From Flavobacteriales bacterium (GTDB lineage: Bacteria > Bacteroidota > Bacteroidia > Flavobacteriales_F > PHOS-HE28), in NCBI GenBank assembly GCA_023957375.1, contig JAMLHB010000001.1, positions 1,590,245 through 1,654,244 on the forward strand: a stretch of 64,000 nt of DNA, given 5' to 3'. The stretch's first letter is position 1. Each line of letters starts with the position of its first letter. The position numbers were made by a program, and so were the translations under genes. Below are positions 38,955 through 48,190 of the stretch, one piece after another. The notes under the pieces were generated by a model that saw nothing but the letters and a program-made list of their open reading frames with translations, ran no database searches and was not told where the DNA came from.

Positions 38955-39094
38955 TTCGGAAGGCCTCCCGTCACGAAGGGCTCCAACGCAATTCACGGTC
39001 AAAAAGATATTGGGCCGGTGATTGGGTGCATTCGTCGAAATCCCGAAACAATCTCCTAGCAATGCAGTTAGACGGCGCAGTGAACCCTTGCAAC

Positions 39095-41869
39095 ATGCAC
39101 AACTGCACCTTCCGGAACGGTATCGCCAAGGTCTTGGCCACTGCGCTACTGGCAACCTCCGCCTTGCTGGCCCAGGCCACGGACTACTACGTTTCGCCCA
39201 CCGGCAACGATTCGAACAACGGCACCTCGCCCAGCACGGCTTGGAAGACGATCGACCGGGTGAACCAGCTGTCCTTCACCCTGCAGCCAGGCGACAAGGT
39301 GCTCTTCCAGCGCGGAGGCACCTGGCGCGGCGAGGTGTTCCTGGGCACCAGCGGCGCGGCGGGCCAGCCGATCACGGTGGGGGCATACGGCAGCGGGCCC
39401 AAGCCGATCATCAAGGGGAGCAACCTGGTGGGCGGCTGGACGGTGCACCAGGGCAACATCTGGAAGGCCACCGTGGCGGCCGACAAGTTGGCCCAAGTGT
39501 ACGTGGGCGGCCAGCGCATGACCCCGGCCCGCTACCCCAACAGCGGCTGGCTGCGCAACACCCAGGGCGGCGGCACCCAGCTGCAGAGCAACGACATCAC
39601 CCAGCCCAGCGGCTACTGGAACGGGGCGATCTGCGTGCTGCGCAGCTCCAGCAGCTCCTTCGATACCCTGCGGGTCACCAGCCAGGTGAACGGCACCCTG
39701 CACTTTGCCGGCAGCACCTTCAACCTGGGCAACGAGGCCTGGGGCTTCTTCATGCGCGGCAAGCTCAGCGAGCTGGACAGCCCGGGGGAATGGTTCTACG
39801 ACAAGGCGGCGCAGCAGCTCTACCTGTGGGCGCCGGGCAACGCCAACCCCAACAACTTGGAGGTGGAGGCCGCCGTGCGGCTGTACGGGGTGTGGTGCAC
39901 CTGGCACCGCCACCACATGAGCGTGAAGGACCTGGACCTGCGCCACCAGCTGCGCGCCGGGGTGTACGATGAGGACGCTGACCACGTGGTGGTGGATGGC
40001 TGCTCCTTCAGCCAGCTCTACCACGCCATCCTCGCCGGGGGCACCAACGGCACCTACATCAACAACACCATCCGGGACACCTATGCCACGGCCATCCCGG
40101 CCTTCGGCAACAATGCACTGATCGCGTACAACACCCTGAACAACATTGCCGTGGTGGACGGCGATGGCGAGCACCAGTGGGGCTACTTCGGCATCCGCGC
40201 CGGGGGCTACGGCACGGTGGTGCGCGGCAACCGCCTGGACACCATCGGCTACATGGGCATCACCAGCGGGCTGGACCAGTTGATCGAGAAGAACGTGGTG
40301 CGCCACACCATGGCCACCATGAACGACGGCGGGGGCATCACCCTGGACGGCAGCGACGGGCTGGTGATCCAGGACAACATCGTGGGCGACCCCATCGGAT
40401 CCTGGCAGAACGGCTCCCCGCCGGTGGCCCCGCACAACGTCCCGATGGGCATCGGCATCTACTTCGGCAACACCTCGATCAAGAACACCACGGTGCAGCG
40501 CAACACGGTGTACAACTGCCCGCAGTACGGCATGTACGTGGACCACACCATGGTGACCACCGGCGTGCAGGTGAAGGACAACACCTTCTTCAACAACGGC
40601 ACCGGCTTTGCCGCCGGGGCCCAGCTGGCCATGGCCGACTACTCCAACGCCATCGGCGCCGGGGCCACGGCCCCCTACCATGTGCCCGCCTACAACGACG
40701 TGTACAGCGGCAACGTGATGTACTCCCTGACCAAGGACCAGCCCTGCATGCTGCAGTACCACTGCTACAGCGCCACCCCCGTGGTCTACGGCTCCTTTGC
40801 CAACAACCGCTACTTCAACCCCTACAACGAGCTCAGCATCAAGACGACGAACTTCATCGACGGCTACCAGAACCGCGCCTTCACCCTGGAGCGCTGGCAG
40901 GCCGAGAAGGCCACCGACGCGGGCAGCACGCGCAGCCCCCTGCGCCTGAGCGCATACAGCACCGTGCAGGAACTGGGAAGCAATCTGGTGGCCAACGGCC
41001 AGTTCACCAACAACGTGAACGGCTGGACCGGCTGGCCCACCAATGCGCAGGTGAGCCACGTGACCAACCGCCTGGACAACGGCGCCCTGAAGGCCAACCT
41101 GCCGAACAACAGCATGTACCCCAATTTCACCCTGGAGAACCCGGACCACTTCCCCATCCAGGACAACGCGTGGTACCGCGTGCGCTGCAGCCTGCAGAGC
41201 GATGTGCACGGAAAGCTCACCGTGGGGGTGAAGGGCGAGGCCTCCATCGGCAACCCCTACACCACCTGGCAATGGGACGTTCCCTTCAGCAGCGAACGGC
41301 GCGACCTGGAGATGTACTTCCAGAGCAACGTGAACGACCAGGCCTGGATCCTGTTCTCCAACCCGTGGACCGACCCCTATTACTTCCTGGACAACGTGGA
41401 GGTGACCCGCGTGCAGGTGCAACCCTTGGACCCCCTGGAGCGCCACAAGCTCTTCGTGAACGATCAGGCCACCGCACAAAGCTTCCCCTTGCCCGAAGGC
41501 TGCTGGAAGGACCTCGACGGCAACCTGCTCAACGGAAGCATCCCCGTGCCGCCCTACTCCTCCAAGGTGGTGTACCTGGATGATGGGCCGGAGTGCGACC
41601 TTACCACCAGTTTGGCTGAAGCCCCGGAAAGCACGGATGGCCCCTTCTTGTTCCCCAATCCGGTCCATGCCGGGCAGGTCCTGCACATCACGGGCACCCA
41701 AGGTGGAAAGTTTACCTTGACGGATGTGCGCGGCACACTTGTCCTTGACCGGGAAATTTCGCCGGGGTCAACTCACGTCAGCTTGCCGGAAGGAACTGCT
41801 CCAGGGCTTTACATGGTCCGCATCCAAGGCCCCAATGACTCTTCGATCAGCAAGTTGGTGGTCCGGTAG
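39095..41869 (+). CDS. T9SS-exported right-handed beta-helix protein, possible polysaccharide lyase or epimerase
   Basis: Extracellular protein of 924 residues. I start at the ATG at 39095, which gives a clean signal peptide (IAKVLATALLATSALLAQA); another ATG is at 39062. The mature protein opens DYYVSPTGNDSNNGTSPSTAW, the usual start of parallel beta-helix proteins such as polysaccharide lyases and alginate epimerases. Short repeated coils follow (YINNTIRDTYATAI, LIAYNTLNNIAVV, VVRGNRLDTIGYMG, LVIQDNIVGD, TVQRNTVYNCPQYG). Near residue 630-770 lies a carbohydrate-binding-like beta sandwich (VANGQFTNNVNGWTGW). The C-terminus (FLFPNPVHAGQVL to SISKLVVR) is a T9SS type A sorting domain. It lies between two arms of the EPS locus on the opposite strand, so it may trim or modify that polymer. 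Confidence 0.8.
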   Translation: MHNCTFRNGIAKVLATALLATSALLAQATDYYVSPTGNDSNNGTSPSTAWKTIDRVNQLSFTLQPGDKVLFQRGGTWRGEVFLGTSGAAGQPITVGAYGSGPKPIIKGSNLVGGWTVHQGNIWKATVAADKLAQVYVGGQRMTPARYPNSGWLRNTQGGGTQLQSNDITQPSGYWNGAICVLRSSSSSFDTLRVTSQVNGTLHFAGSTFNLGNEAWGFFMRGKLSELDSPGEWFYDKAAQQLYLWAPGNANPNNLEVEAAVRLYGVWCTWHRHHMSVKDLDLRHQLRAGVYDEDADHVVVDGCSFSQLYHAILAGGTNGTYINNTIRDTYATAIPAFGNNALIAYNTLNNIAVVDGDGEHQWGYFGIRAGGYGTVVRGNRLDTIGYMGITSGLDQLIEKNVVRHTMATMNDGGGITLDGSDGLVIQDNIVGDPIGSWQNGSPPVAPHNVPMGIGIYFGNTSIKNTTVQRNTVYNCPQYGMYVDHTMVTTGVQVKDNTFFNNGTGFAAGAQLAMADYSNAIGAGATAPYHVPAYNDVYSGNVMYSLTKDQPCMLQYHCYSATPVVYGSFANNRYFNPYNELSIKTTNFIDGYQNRAFTLERWQAEKATDAGSTRSPLRLSAYSTVQELGSNLVANGQFTNNVNGWTGWPTNAQVSHVTNRLDNGALKANLPNNSMYPNFTLENPDHFPIQDNAWYRVRCSLQSDVHGKLTVGVKGEASIGNPYTTWQWDVPFSSERRDLEMYFQSNVNDQAWILFSNPWTDPYYFLDNVEVTRVQVQPLDPLERHKLFVNDQATAQSFPLPEGCWKDLDGNLLNGSIPVPPYSSKVVYLDDGPECDLTTSLAEAPESTDGPFLFPNPVHAGQVLHITGTQGGKFTLTDVRGTLVLDREISPGSTHVSLPEGTAPGLYMVRIQGPNDSSISKLVVR

Positions 41870-41895
41870 CGGAAGTAGCAAAACGATATCTGCAT

Positions 41896-41931
41896 GCAGA
41901 GGCCCCGGAGACCCCATCCCGGGGCCTCTGC
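41896..41931. terminator. Hairpin between convergent genes
   Basis: A 13-bp stem, GCAGAGGCCCCGG (41896-41908) with CCGGGGCCTCTGC (41919-41931), lies in the 72 bases between the beta-helix gene and the acetyltransferase gene. There is no U tract, so it may act as a bidirectional, weaker terminator. Confidence 0.6.
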
Positions 41932-41941
41932 CGTTGCTCCT

Positions 41942-42454
41942 TCACCGTCCCTCCGGCTTGGCAACGACCCGCGCCGGATTCCCGATGGCAACATGTCCGG
42001 CCGGCACATCGCGCACCACCACCGCAGCAGCACCAATGGCCACATCATCCCCCACCGTGATCGGCCCGATGATCACCGCGTTGGCCCCAATGTCCACCCG
42101 ATCACCAATTATGGGCGCCCGGGAATAACTGCCGTCTTTCATCCGCTTGTTTCCGATCGTGGTGCTGTTGCGAACGGTACATCCCGCGCCGAATACCGTA
42201 CCGTCATTGACCACCAGGGCTTGGCCGTGGTCTATGCGGAAGCCCGGTCCGATCCGCGTCTTCCACGGCAGTTCGATGCACAGCATCCACTCAACCAGCA
42301 CCCGGTACAGGATGAACAAGGGGAGGAATACCAGGAAGCTGGCCAAGTTTTGCCGCAGCAGGTGCATGGTTCTGAAAAACACCATGACGAGCCGCCCCTT
42401 GGGGTTGCCTTTGTTCGCCCGCCAGTCCTGGAAGATGCCATATCGTACGGCCAT
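41942..42454 (-). CDS. Hexapeptide-repeat acetyltransferase
   Basis: Trimeric left-handed beta-helix acyltransferase of 170 residues, resembling serine O-acetyltransferases and the colanic-acid-type EPS acetyltransferases. An N-terminal helical part (VRYGIFQDWRANKG, LLRQNLASFLVFLPLFILY) is followed by hexapeptide repeats from about residue 85: IGPGFRIDHGQALVVNDGTVFGAG, then PIIGDRVDIGANAVIIGPITVGDDVAIGA and the usual end HVAIGNPARVV. The histidine in RIDHGQ fits the catalytic position. The start is the ATG at 42454. It is last in the wza-led transcript and would use acetyl-CoA to O-acetylate a sugar of the EPS. Confidence 0.85.
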   Translation of the reverse strand: MAVRYGIFQDWRANKGNPKGRLVMVFFRTMHLLRQNLASFLVFLPLFILYRVLVEWMLCIELPWKTRIGPGFRIDHGQALVVNDGTVFGAGCTVRNSTTIGNKRMKDGSYSRAPIIGDRVDIGANAVIIGPITVGDDVAIGAAAVVVRDVPAGHVAIGNPARVVAKPEGR

Positions 42455-42462
42455 GGATCGCT

Positions 42463-43275
42463 TCACTTGGTGCGTAAAGTTGCCACGAACCGGTTGAACC
42501 GCAACTTGAGCATGGAGGGCACATATAGGCAGGTGCGCACACAACGCGCCAACCATTTCTCACCGGTGGAGAATCCGAGCGCATCGTTCATGCGGTCGCT
42601 TTCCTTGAGCACGCGCCCCAGCGTGTTGGTGGTACTGGCCCCACCGGCGCTGAAATGGGCCAACACTTCAGGCAGGTACAGGAACTGCCCGGGGTTTTCC
42701 CGCCACGCGCGGAGCGTCCACAAGTGATCACCGCTCACGCGGAAAGCTGGATCAAAAGGGTGTTGCCGGTAATAGGACCGGCGCACGAAGAAGCTCGGAT
42801 GGTTGAGCACCATTTCCCAATACTTCAACAGGAAGGTTGAACGCTTGGCCCGCTTGCGTTTCACGGACCCGTTCGGGTACTGGATCAGGATGTCGCCGTG
42901 CACGATGTTGATCTCCGCACGCCCCCCGGCCGCCCGCATGGCCTTGCAAATGGCACCACTCCCATAGGCATCGTCCGCGTTGATCATACCCACCCATTCA
43001 CCGGTGGCCATGGCGATGCCTTTGTTCATCGCGTCGTAGATGCCCTCATCCTTGCCGCTGGTCCATCGCGCCAAGTTCGGTTCGTACCGCTTAATGATGT
43101 CCACGGTCCCGTCCGTGCTGCCTCCGTCCACAATGATGTATTCCAGGTTCGGGTACCCTTGGTCCAATACGCTCAGGATGGTGCGCTCCAACGTGGCGGC
43201 GGCATTGTACACCACCGTGACCACACTGACCTTCGGCAGTCCATGCGGCCCGCCCATGCATTGCTTATCTTCCAT
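42463..43275 (-). CDS. Glycosyltransferase family 2
   Basis: GT-A inverting glycosyltransferase of about 270 residues. It has the standard features: PKVSVVTVVYNAAATLERTILSVLDQ, the metal-binding region EYIIVDGGSTDGTVDII, and MINADDAYGSGA (DxD-like). The segment VSGDHLWTLRAWRENPG near residue 190 fits the catalytic base and acceptor region. There is no transmembrane segment. Three start codons are possible (43305, 43275, 43257); 43275 overlaps the polymerase gene by 11 bases and keeps the family N-terminus short. It is one of the repeat-unit assembly enzymes in the EPS operon. Confidence 0.9.
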   Translation of the reverse strand: MEDKQCMGGPHGLPKVSVVTVVYNAAATLERTILSVLDQGYPNLEYIIVDGGSTDGTVDIIKRYEPNLARWTSGKDEGIYDAMNKGIAMATGEWVGMINADDAYGSGAICKAMRAAGGRAEINIVHGDILIQYPNGSVKRKRAKRSTFLLKYWEMVLNHPSFFVRRSYYRQHPFDPAFRVSGDHLWTLRAWRENPGQFLYLPEVLAHFSAGGASTTNTLGRVLKESDRMNDALGFSTGEKWLARCVRTCLYVPSMLKLRFNRFVATLRTK

Positions 43276-44569
43276 CAGGGCGGGGTTGCTCTGCCAGCAT
43301 TCCATTGGTCTCGGGCGGGATCCGTGCCATCACCACGGGGCCCATCAGCACGAAAAGCACCATGAATCCCATGTTGTAGGAGAAGTTCTCAATGTCGATC
43401 TGCCAGGTGAACATGAAGTACACAAAGCCGGCATACAACGGGGCCAAGCGCAGCCTCGCGGAATACTGGTGCCGGTAGAACTTGTATCCCGCCCAAAAAA
43501 CGCCGTACATCAGCAATATCCCGACTATCCCCTGGTTGATCAGGATCTCGAAGAAGGAGCTGTGGAAATGGATCACAGCGGAATTGGACGATCCGAACAT
43601 CCTGGCTTCCTCGGTCAAGAGGCGCAGGTGGTAGTGCCCGTTGAACCCGTTCCCGAAGAGGAAGCCGCGGCGGTCGTTCCAGATCCATTCCGCGCCGGCC
43701 TGCCACAGGTAGGTGCGTCCGTTGAACGTGGTGATGTCCTTCTCGTTCACCCGCTCCAAAAAAGAGGCAAAGACCGGCAAGGAAAGGACCTGGTAGATCA
43801 ATTGTCCGAAGGTCATCATGATCGGAACGGTGAAAAGAGCAACCGTGTACAGGCCACGGAGCGACTTCATCACCTTTGTGGCGAACAGCGCGGTAAGCAC
43901 CACGAAGATCATCACCGACAAGCGGCTGTTGATGCTCAACATGATCAGCATGTTCATCCCATAGGCTGCCGCCATGGCCACCCAGTGCAGGAGCTTGGGC
44001 TTGCGCTCCATCAGGTACACCATGAGGATCAAGTTGAGCAGGGCCAAGATGTGGGCGGCATCATAGATGCCCACGGCGAACGGCGGGCTGGCCCTCCCGG
44101 CAAAGGAGTGCAGGCGATTGTGCATGCCGGCGGCCATGCCCAGCACATTGACCGCCACGTAGGCCAACAGCCCCTTGGTGATGAGCCACGCGGGGTCGAA
44201 GCCCGGGTCGTTCCTGTTGTAGACATGCAGCACCACCGCGCTCAGGAATGGCGAGAAGTAGAGAATGATCAGCAGCGTGCCGTTCGCGGGGTTGATCAAG
44301 GGGCTTTTGTAATGGAGCCCGACAAGGATGGAAACGGCGGCGGAGAGCAGCGCTCCCAGCACCAAATAGAACTTCCTGTTGACCTTCGGCAGCGGGACCT
44401 GCTTGTATCCCAGGTCGATCAAATAGAAGGACAGGATCAGCACATAAGGGATCGTGCACACCAAGATCCCTTCAGCGAAACCCTTTGCCGCGAGCCGGTA
44501 CGCTCCGAAGCCGTACCACGGAAAGGAGAGCACGAACAGGGCGTTTATGATCTTCCGCTTGCTGAGCAC
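43265..44569 (-). CDS. O-antigen ligase/polymerase-like membrane protein (Wzy)
   Basis: Integral membrane protein of 434 residues with about eleven hydrophobic segments. A large periplasmic loop between the later helices carries FNGRTYLWQAGAEWIWNDRRGFLFGNGFNGHY, the conserved arginine region of the Wzy_C/O-antigen ligase family. Such proteins polymerise lipid-linked repeat units at the periplasmic face. Position between the glycosyltransferase and flippase genes supports a Wzy role. The start codon is GTG (44569); an ATG just upstream is in another frame. The C-terminus is soluble and short. Confidence 0.85.
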   Translation of the reverse strand: MLSKRKIINALFVLSFPWYGFGAYRLAAKGFAEGILVCTIPYVLILSFYLIDLGYKQVPLPKVNRKFYLVLGALLSAAVSILVGLHYKSPLINPANGTLLIILYFSPFLSAVVLHVYNRNDPGFDPAWLITKGLLAYVAVNVLGMAAGMHNRLHSFAGRASPPFAVGIYDAAHILALLNLILMVYLMERKPKLLHWVAMAAAYGMNMLIMLSINSRLSVMIFVVLTALFATKVMKSLRGLYTVALFTVPIMMTFGQLIYQVLSLPVFASFLERVNEKDITTFNGRTYLWQAGAEWIWNDRRGFLFGNGFNGHYHLRLLTEEARMFGSSNSAVIHFHSSFFEILINQGIVGILLMYGVFWAGYKFYRHQYSARLRLAPLYAGFVYFMFTWQIDIENFSYNMGFMVLFVLMGPVVMARIPPETNGMLAEQPRPDGR

Positions 44570-44588
44570 TTGGGCATTGAAATTGGGC

Positions 44589-45587
44589 TCACTCCAAACC
44601 TAGCTTGCGCTGAATGCTTCCCATCGCCGGGGCCAACCTCTCCTCGATCTTGTCCGGCAACAACTGCTTCACGAAGTTTTTCAAGCGTTGCACCTTCGAT
44701 GGTAGGATGTGCGCCTCAAAGTAGGCCAGGTCCCGAACTGGGTCCACCTCCAAGCGGGCGGGATGGCGCAGGGGGAATCGGGCAGCGTGCAGCACGCTCC
44801 GGTTGCGGCTGTCATCCGGGCTTACCGTGTGGGTGGCGTCACTGGTGAAACCGATGTTGCGGCAGAGGTTGGCTTCCGGGATGATGTTGGCCGCGCCCGC
44901 CAGGACCTTCGCAAAGTCGAGCTGGTAATCCCAAGCTGTGGGGATCCGCCCGTCATAGGTCGCCTCGAACAACATCTTTCCCTGGCGCTTTTCTGCCCGG
45001 GACAGGAAGTAGTCGTTGAACTCCTTGGTTCCGCTCACCCGCGGCCAATCGCTCATCCGTACGTCAAACTTCCGCCAAACCCGTCTCCAACTGGCCCACC
45101 CCCAATAGGCGCCATATCCGTGGGCGGAAAGCCAATAGGTATCTGCATCAACCGGTTTTTCCGGCGCGCTCAGGTTGTTCCCGATGATCGCCCAAATGCG
45201 TTCATCGTGGCGGTACTTCTCCAGTAATTCCTGGCAGAACCAAAAGAACGAGGGGTCCGGCAATATGTCATCCTCCAAGATGACACCCTCTTCCTCATGC
45301 TCGAAAAACCACGACATGTTGGCCACCATTCCCTGTTGGCAGCCCAAGTTGTTCTCATGGAAGAGGGTGTGCACCTCACATGGCCAATCCACCAGGGAAA
45401 GCAAGGCCCTCACCCGTTCGGTTTTGGGCCTGTCCACCTCATGGCGTGGTCCATCGCAAGCGAAATAGAGCCTCGGGGGCCGGGCCTTTTGCAAGGCCAG
45501 GAACACCTCCCGCAAGGTTTCCTCCCTGATGAAGGCGGTGACCAGGACCGGCAGCCGGAGCGGAATGTCGGGAATCGGGCCTTCCAT
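44589..45587 (-). CDS. GT-A-type glycosyltransferase (HlpA-like)
   Basis: Protein of 332 residues with a nucleotide-diphospho-sugar transferase fold. It starts LPVLVTAFIREETLREVFLALQ; the metal/donor motif is GVILEDDILPDPSFFWF, close to the EDD motif of GnT-I-like enzymes, and is followed by GYGAYWGWASWRRVWRKFD, common in bacterial members annotated as haemolytic-protein-like. The ATG at 45587 is the natural start, since the frame upstream opens at TTG. It follows the GT61-like gene by 5 bases. The sugar it transfers is unknown. Confidence 0.8.
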   Translation of the reverse strand: MEGPIPDIPLRLPVLVTAFIREETLREVFLALQKARPPRLYFACDGPRHEVDRPKTERVRALLSLVDWPCEVHTLFHENNLGCQQGMVANMSWFFEHEEEGVILEDDILPDPSFFWFCQELLEKYRHDERIWAIIGNNLSAPEKPVDADTYWLSAHGYGAYWGWASWRRVWRKFDVRMSDWPRVSGTKEFNDYFLSRAEKRQGKMLFEATYDGRIPTAWDYQLDFAKVLAGAANIIPEANLCRNIGFTSDATHTVSPDDSRNRSVLHAARFPLRHPARLEVDPVRDLAYFEAHILPSKVQRLKNFVKQLLPDKIEERLAPAMGSIQRKLGLE

Positions 45588-45592
45588 GGGCC

Positions 45593-46834
45593 TCAAAAGG
45601 TATTGGTCTTCATGTTCAACTCATAGACACGGAAATCCTTGAACATCCCGGCGACATGACGGGCTACGGCCTTTGGTGTGGCGAACTCGTCCACAAACCT
45701 ATACAGGAACAACTGCATGCGGTCGTTGTGGCGCACCGCGATGTCCTGCACCATGTTCCCATATCGGTCATACGGCAGGATTTCCACACATCCGGCCGCG
45801 TGGGCCGTGGGCAGGAGCATGTTGCTGCCATGCACGCCCACCACCACCTGGCTTCTGGCGTAGGCCCGGCACCAAGCCTTTTCCACGTCCAAGTCGATGT
45901 TCATCGTGCGCAGGTCTTCCACACCGTTCGGCATTCCGCCAGGTTCTGATAGCCCGACCACCGTAAATGTGGCGTCGGGGATTTCCTTCCGGACCAGTTC
46001 CATGGTCCTCGCCACCAGCTGATCCTGCCGTCGCACCGCCAATCCGGGGAACAACCCCAACCTTTTCATCACGCGATGCGCCAATTTGGACCAGGGTGAT
46101 GGATACCAAAGGCGGTCCCTTCTGGCAATGAACGTGATGTGCGCCGGCTTGCGGAGGTAGTCGGGGAGCGCGAAGGGCTCCACCCGGCTGAACCGGTGGA
46201 CGTCGATCTTAGTGAACGCCGGATGCCCGTACGCCGGTGCCAAATACACCTCCTCATACCGGTCCCATTGTTCCTGAACGAAGGAATCGATGCCGGCATT
46301 CCATCCCCATGCTTGCTTCAGTTTGATGTCGAACACCCACTTCTCGGCCACGCCATCCGGCACCAGCCATTCGAACATCTTGGGCACCATCACCACCAGC
46401 CCGATGTCCGGGTGCCGGTCCAAGTAGTGCTGGGCATTGAAAAGCTTGAGCAGCACGTGGCCGTACAGGTGGTCGATGGTATTTAGCAGCACGATGCGCT
46501 TGCATTCCCTGAACACCTCCCGCCTGGCGTAGTACCGGTCGTGGCTGGGCACTTGGTAATCGGGATAGGCGGGCCAATCCTCGGCCATTCCGTGGGCCGG
46601 GTGGTAAGGATGCTTGTCCTTGAGCCTCCATGCCAGGGGCAGGTCGATGCTGAAGCCCGCTGGCAGGTCGCGGACGAAGGCAAGCCCGCAGTTCGTGCAT
46701 TTGTACTCAGCGGCCGTCTGTTTGCCCAATACCATCACCTTCACTCCGGCAGGTCTTGGGTAGCCGCACTCCGGGCACGCGAAATCGTTGAAGATCTCGG
46801 GCGAAAGCGGTATGAGGTGGCGATCCCCGATCAT
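45593..46834 (-). CDS. GT61-like protein with N-terminal zinc ribbon
   Basis: Protein of 413 residues. The N-terminus holds two Cys-x2-Cys knuckles (C20, C23, C46, C49) like a treble-clef or rubredoxin zinc ribbon. The rest resembles GT61-family transferases, most clearly in the C-terminal SQVVVGVHGSNMLLPTAHAAGCVEILPYDRYGN and in TFTVVGLSEPGGMPNGVEDL. The middle (YEEVYLAPAYGHPAFTKIDVHRFSRVEPFALPDYL) fits the linker of a GT-B enzyme. The zinc ribbon is not a usual part of GT61 and may bind a partner. It lies 3 bases after the flippase gene, so it is an integral part of the EPS transcript. Confidence 0.6.
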   Translation of the reverse strand: MIGDRHLIPLSPEIFNDFACPECGYPRPAGVKVMVLGKQTAAEYKCTNCGLAFVRDLPAGFSIDLPLAWRLKDKHPYHPAHGMAEDWPAYPDYQVPSHDRYYARREVFRECKRIVLLNTIDHLYGHVLLKLFNAQHYLDRHPDIGLVVMVPKMFEWLVPDGVAEKWVFDIKLKQAWGWNAGIDSFVQEQWDRYEEVYLAPAYGHPAFTKIDVHRFSRVEPFALPDYLRKPAHITFIARRDRLWYPSPWSKLAHRVMKRLGLFPGLAVRRQDQLVARTMELVRKEIPDATFTVVGLSEPGGMPNGVEDLRTMNIDLDVEKAWCRAYARSQVVVGVHGSNMLLPTAHAAGCVEILPYDRYGNMVQDIAVRHNDRMQLFLYRFVDEFATPKAVARHVAGMFKDFRVYELNMKTNTF

Positions 46835-46837
46835 GCC

Positions 46838-48190
46838 TCAGCTCACTTTGTGGATCTTCCAAAAGGTTGCAATGCCCGTCATCATCCAGCCGAAATTGGG
46901 GCGTGCTTCCTTGAAGAACAGGTCCACGAGGAAGATGCTCACAAAGAAGGACCCGATCATGGCCCAGATCGCTCCGATGGACTGGTACGCAGGGATGAGC
47001 AGATAGTTCATGGCGATATTGAGCGCTGCACCGATGACAGCGGTGACCAACGCATAACGAAACAGGCTTTCGTTGGTGATGAAGCTGCTTTTGGCGACGC
47101 CCATGTTGGTGAAGAAGAGGCGTATGGCAAAGAGGGAGAGCAGGTACCCCGCCATGCGGAATTCCTCGCCGAACAGGATCACCATAATGGGTTCGGCCAG
47201 GAAGTACAAAGGCACCGATACCACTAGGAACAACAGGAACATGAGCCGGTACTGGTTCACCAACCGCTCCTTGTACAGGCTGAGGCTTTGTGCCTTGGCG
47301 CGTGTAATGGCCGGTGCCAAGGATGCCACCACAATGCCGGGAACAAAGCCCAACGACTCGATCATTTTCAGGGCTGCCGAGTACTGGCCAACCTCGGCAT
47401 CGGCCGCCGCCGCGCCCAAGGACTTCCGGAGGATGTCGCCGATCATCACCTGGTCGATCTTGGCTTGCACGTACAGGGCAAGGCCGTAGATCACCAACGG
47501 CCACGACTGCCTGAGCAGGTACAGTGCCATGCGCCGGTCGTAGCGCCAGTCACGCCACGAGAAGCCCTGCCTGCCATACACGAACAAATAGCCTGCAACG
47601 GCAACTGCCATTTCCACGATGTAGGCCCATGCGAACCAGATCAGCGATGCGTGCACCACCACAAGGGCCAGCCTGAACAGGGAGGATATGAGGGCTTGCG
47701 CCATGTTCACCTGTGCCGTGGTGCGCCCCCTGACCTGGGACAGGAAGAACTGCTCCACCACCACAAAGGGCTTGAGGAATTCGGCTGCCGCGATCAACAG
47801 GATCATCAACACCTTGATGGTGTCCAAGCCCTTGAGCAGGGCCAGGGCCATCACGGTGATGAACAGGACCACCGCCCCCCCGAGCTTGATGATGGCGGCT
47901 GTGCCCATGAGCCTGTTCCGCCGATCCGGCCGGCGCACGAGGTCGCGCACCAGGATGTCGTCCAGTCCCATGGAGGTAAGCGCGAAGAAGATGCCCACAA
48001 AGGCGCTCGCATAGTTGAGCTGGCCGAAGAGCTCGGGGCCCAAATAACGGGTAACGAAAATGCTGGTAACCAGCACGGAAACCAGGCGGACCACCCGGTC
48101 GGCAAAAAGCCAGGACGTGTTCCCCAAATACTTGCGGAACCCTTCCGAGCGCATCCCCCGAAGGCCTGCGCCCCGGCTTTCCTCAGCCAT
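46838..48190 (-). CDS. Polysaccharide flippase (Wzx)
   Basis: Flips undecaprenyl-linked repeat units to the periplasm. The 450-residue membrane protein of the MOP superfamily starts FRKYLGNTSWLFADRVVRLVSVLVTSIFVTRYLGPELFGQLNYASAF, the family N-terminal signature, and has about twelve hydrophobic helices. Charged residues in the pore region (DDILVRDLVRRPDRRNRLMG) are as expected. The stop and the next ATG are separated by 3 bases, while its own start overlaps the wzc gene by 8. It is a Wzx/Wzy-dependent pathway member together with the polymerase. Confidence 0.9.
   Translation of the reverse strand: MAEESRGAGLRGMRSEGFRKYLGNTSWLFADRVVRLVSVLVTSIFVTRYLGPELFGQLNYASAFVGIFFALTSMGLDDILVRDLVRRPDRRNRLMGTAAIIKLGGAVVLFITVMALALLKGLDTIKVLMILLIAAAEFLKPFVVVEQFFLSQVRGRTTAQVNMAQALISSLFRLALVVVHASLIWFAWAYIVEMAVAVAGYLFVYGRQGFSWRDWRYDRRMALYLLRQSWPLVIYGLALYVQAKIDQVMIGDILRKSLGAAAADAEVGQYSAALKMIESLGFVPGIVVASLAPAITRAKAQSLSLYKERLVNQYRLMFLLFLVVSVPLYFLAEPIMVILFGEEFRMAGYLLSLFAIRLFFTNMGVAKSSFITNESLFRYALVTAVIGAALNIAMNYLLIPAYQSIGAIWAMIGSFFVSIFLVDLFFKEARPNFGWMMTGIATFWKIHKVS

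Noticed and set aside
39146-41701. Minus-strand frame of 851 codons opposite the beta-helix gene
   Set aside because: Gly/Val/His-rich shadow; the plus-strand product has signal peptide, repeats and sorting domain.
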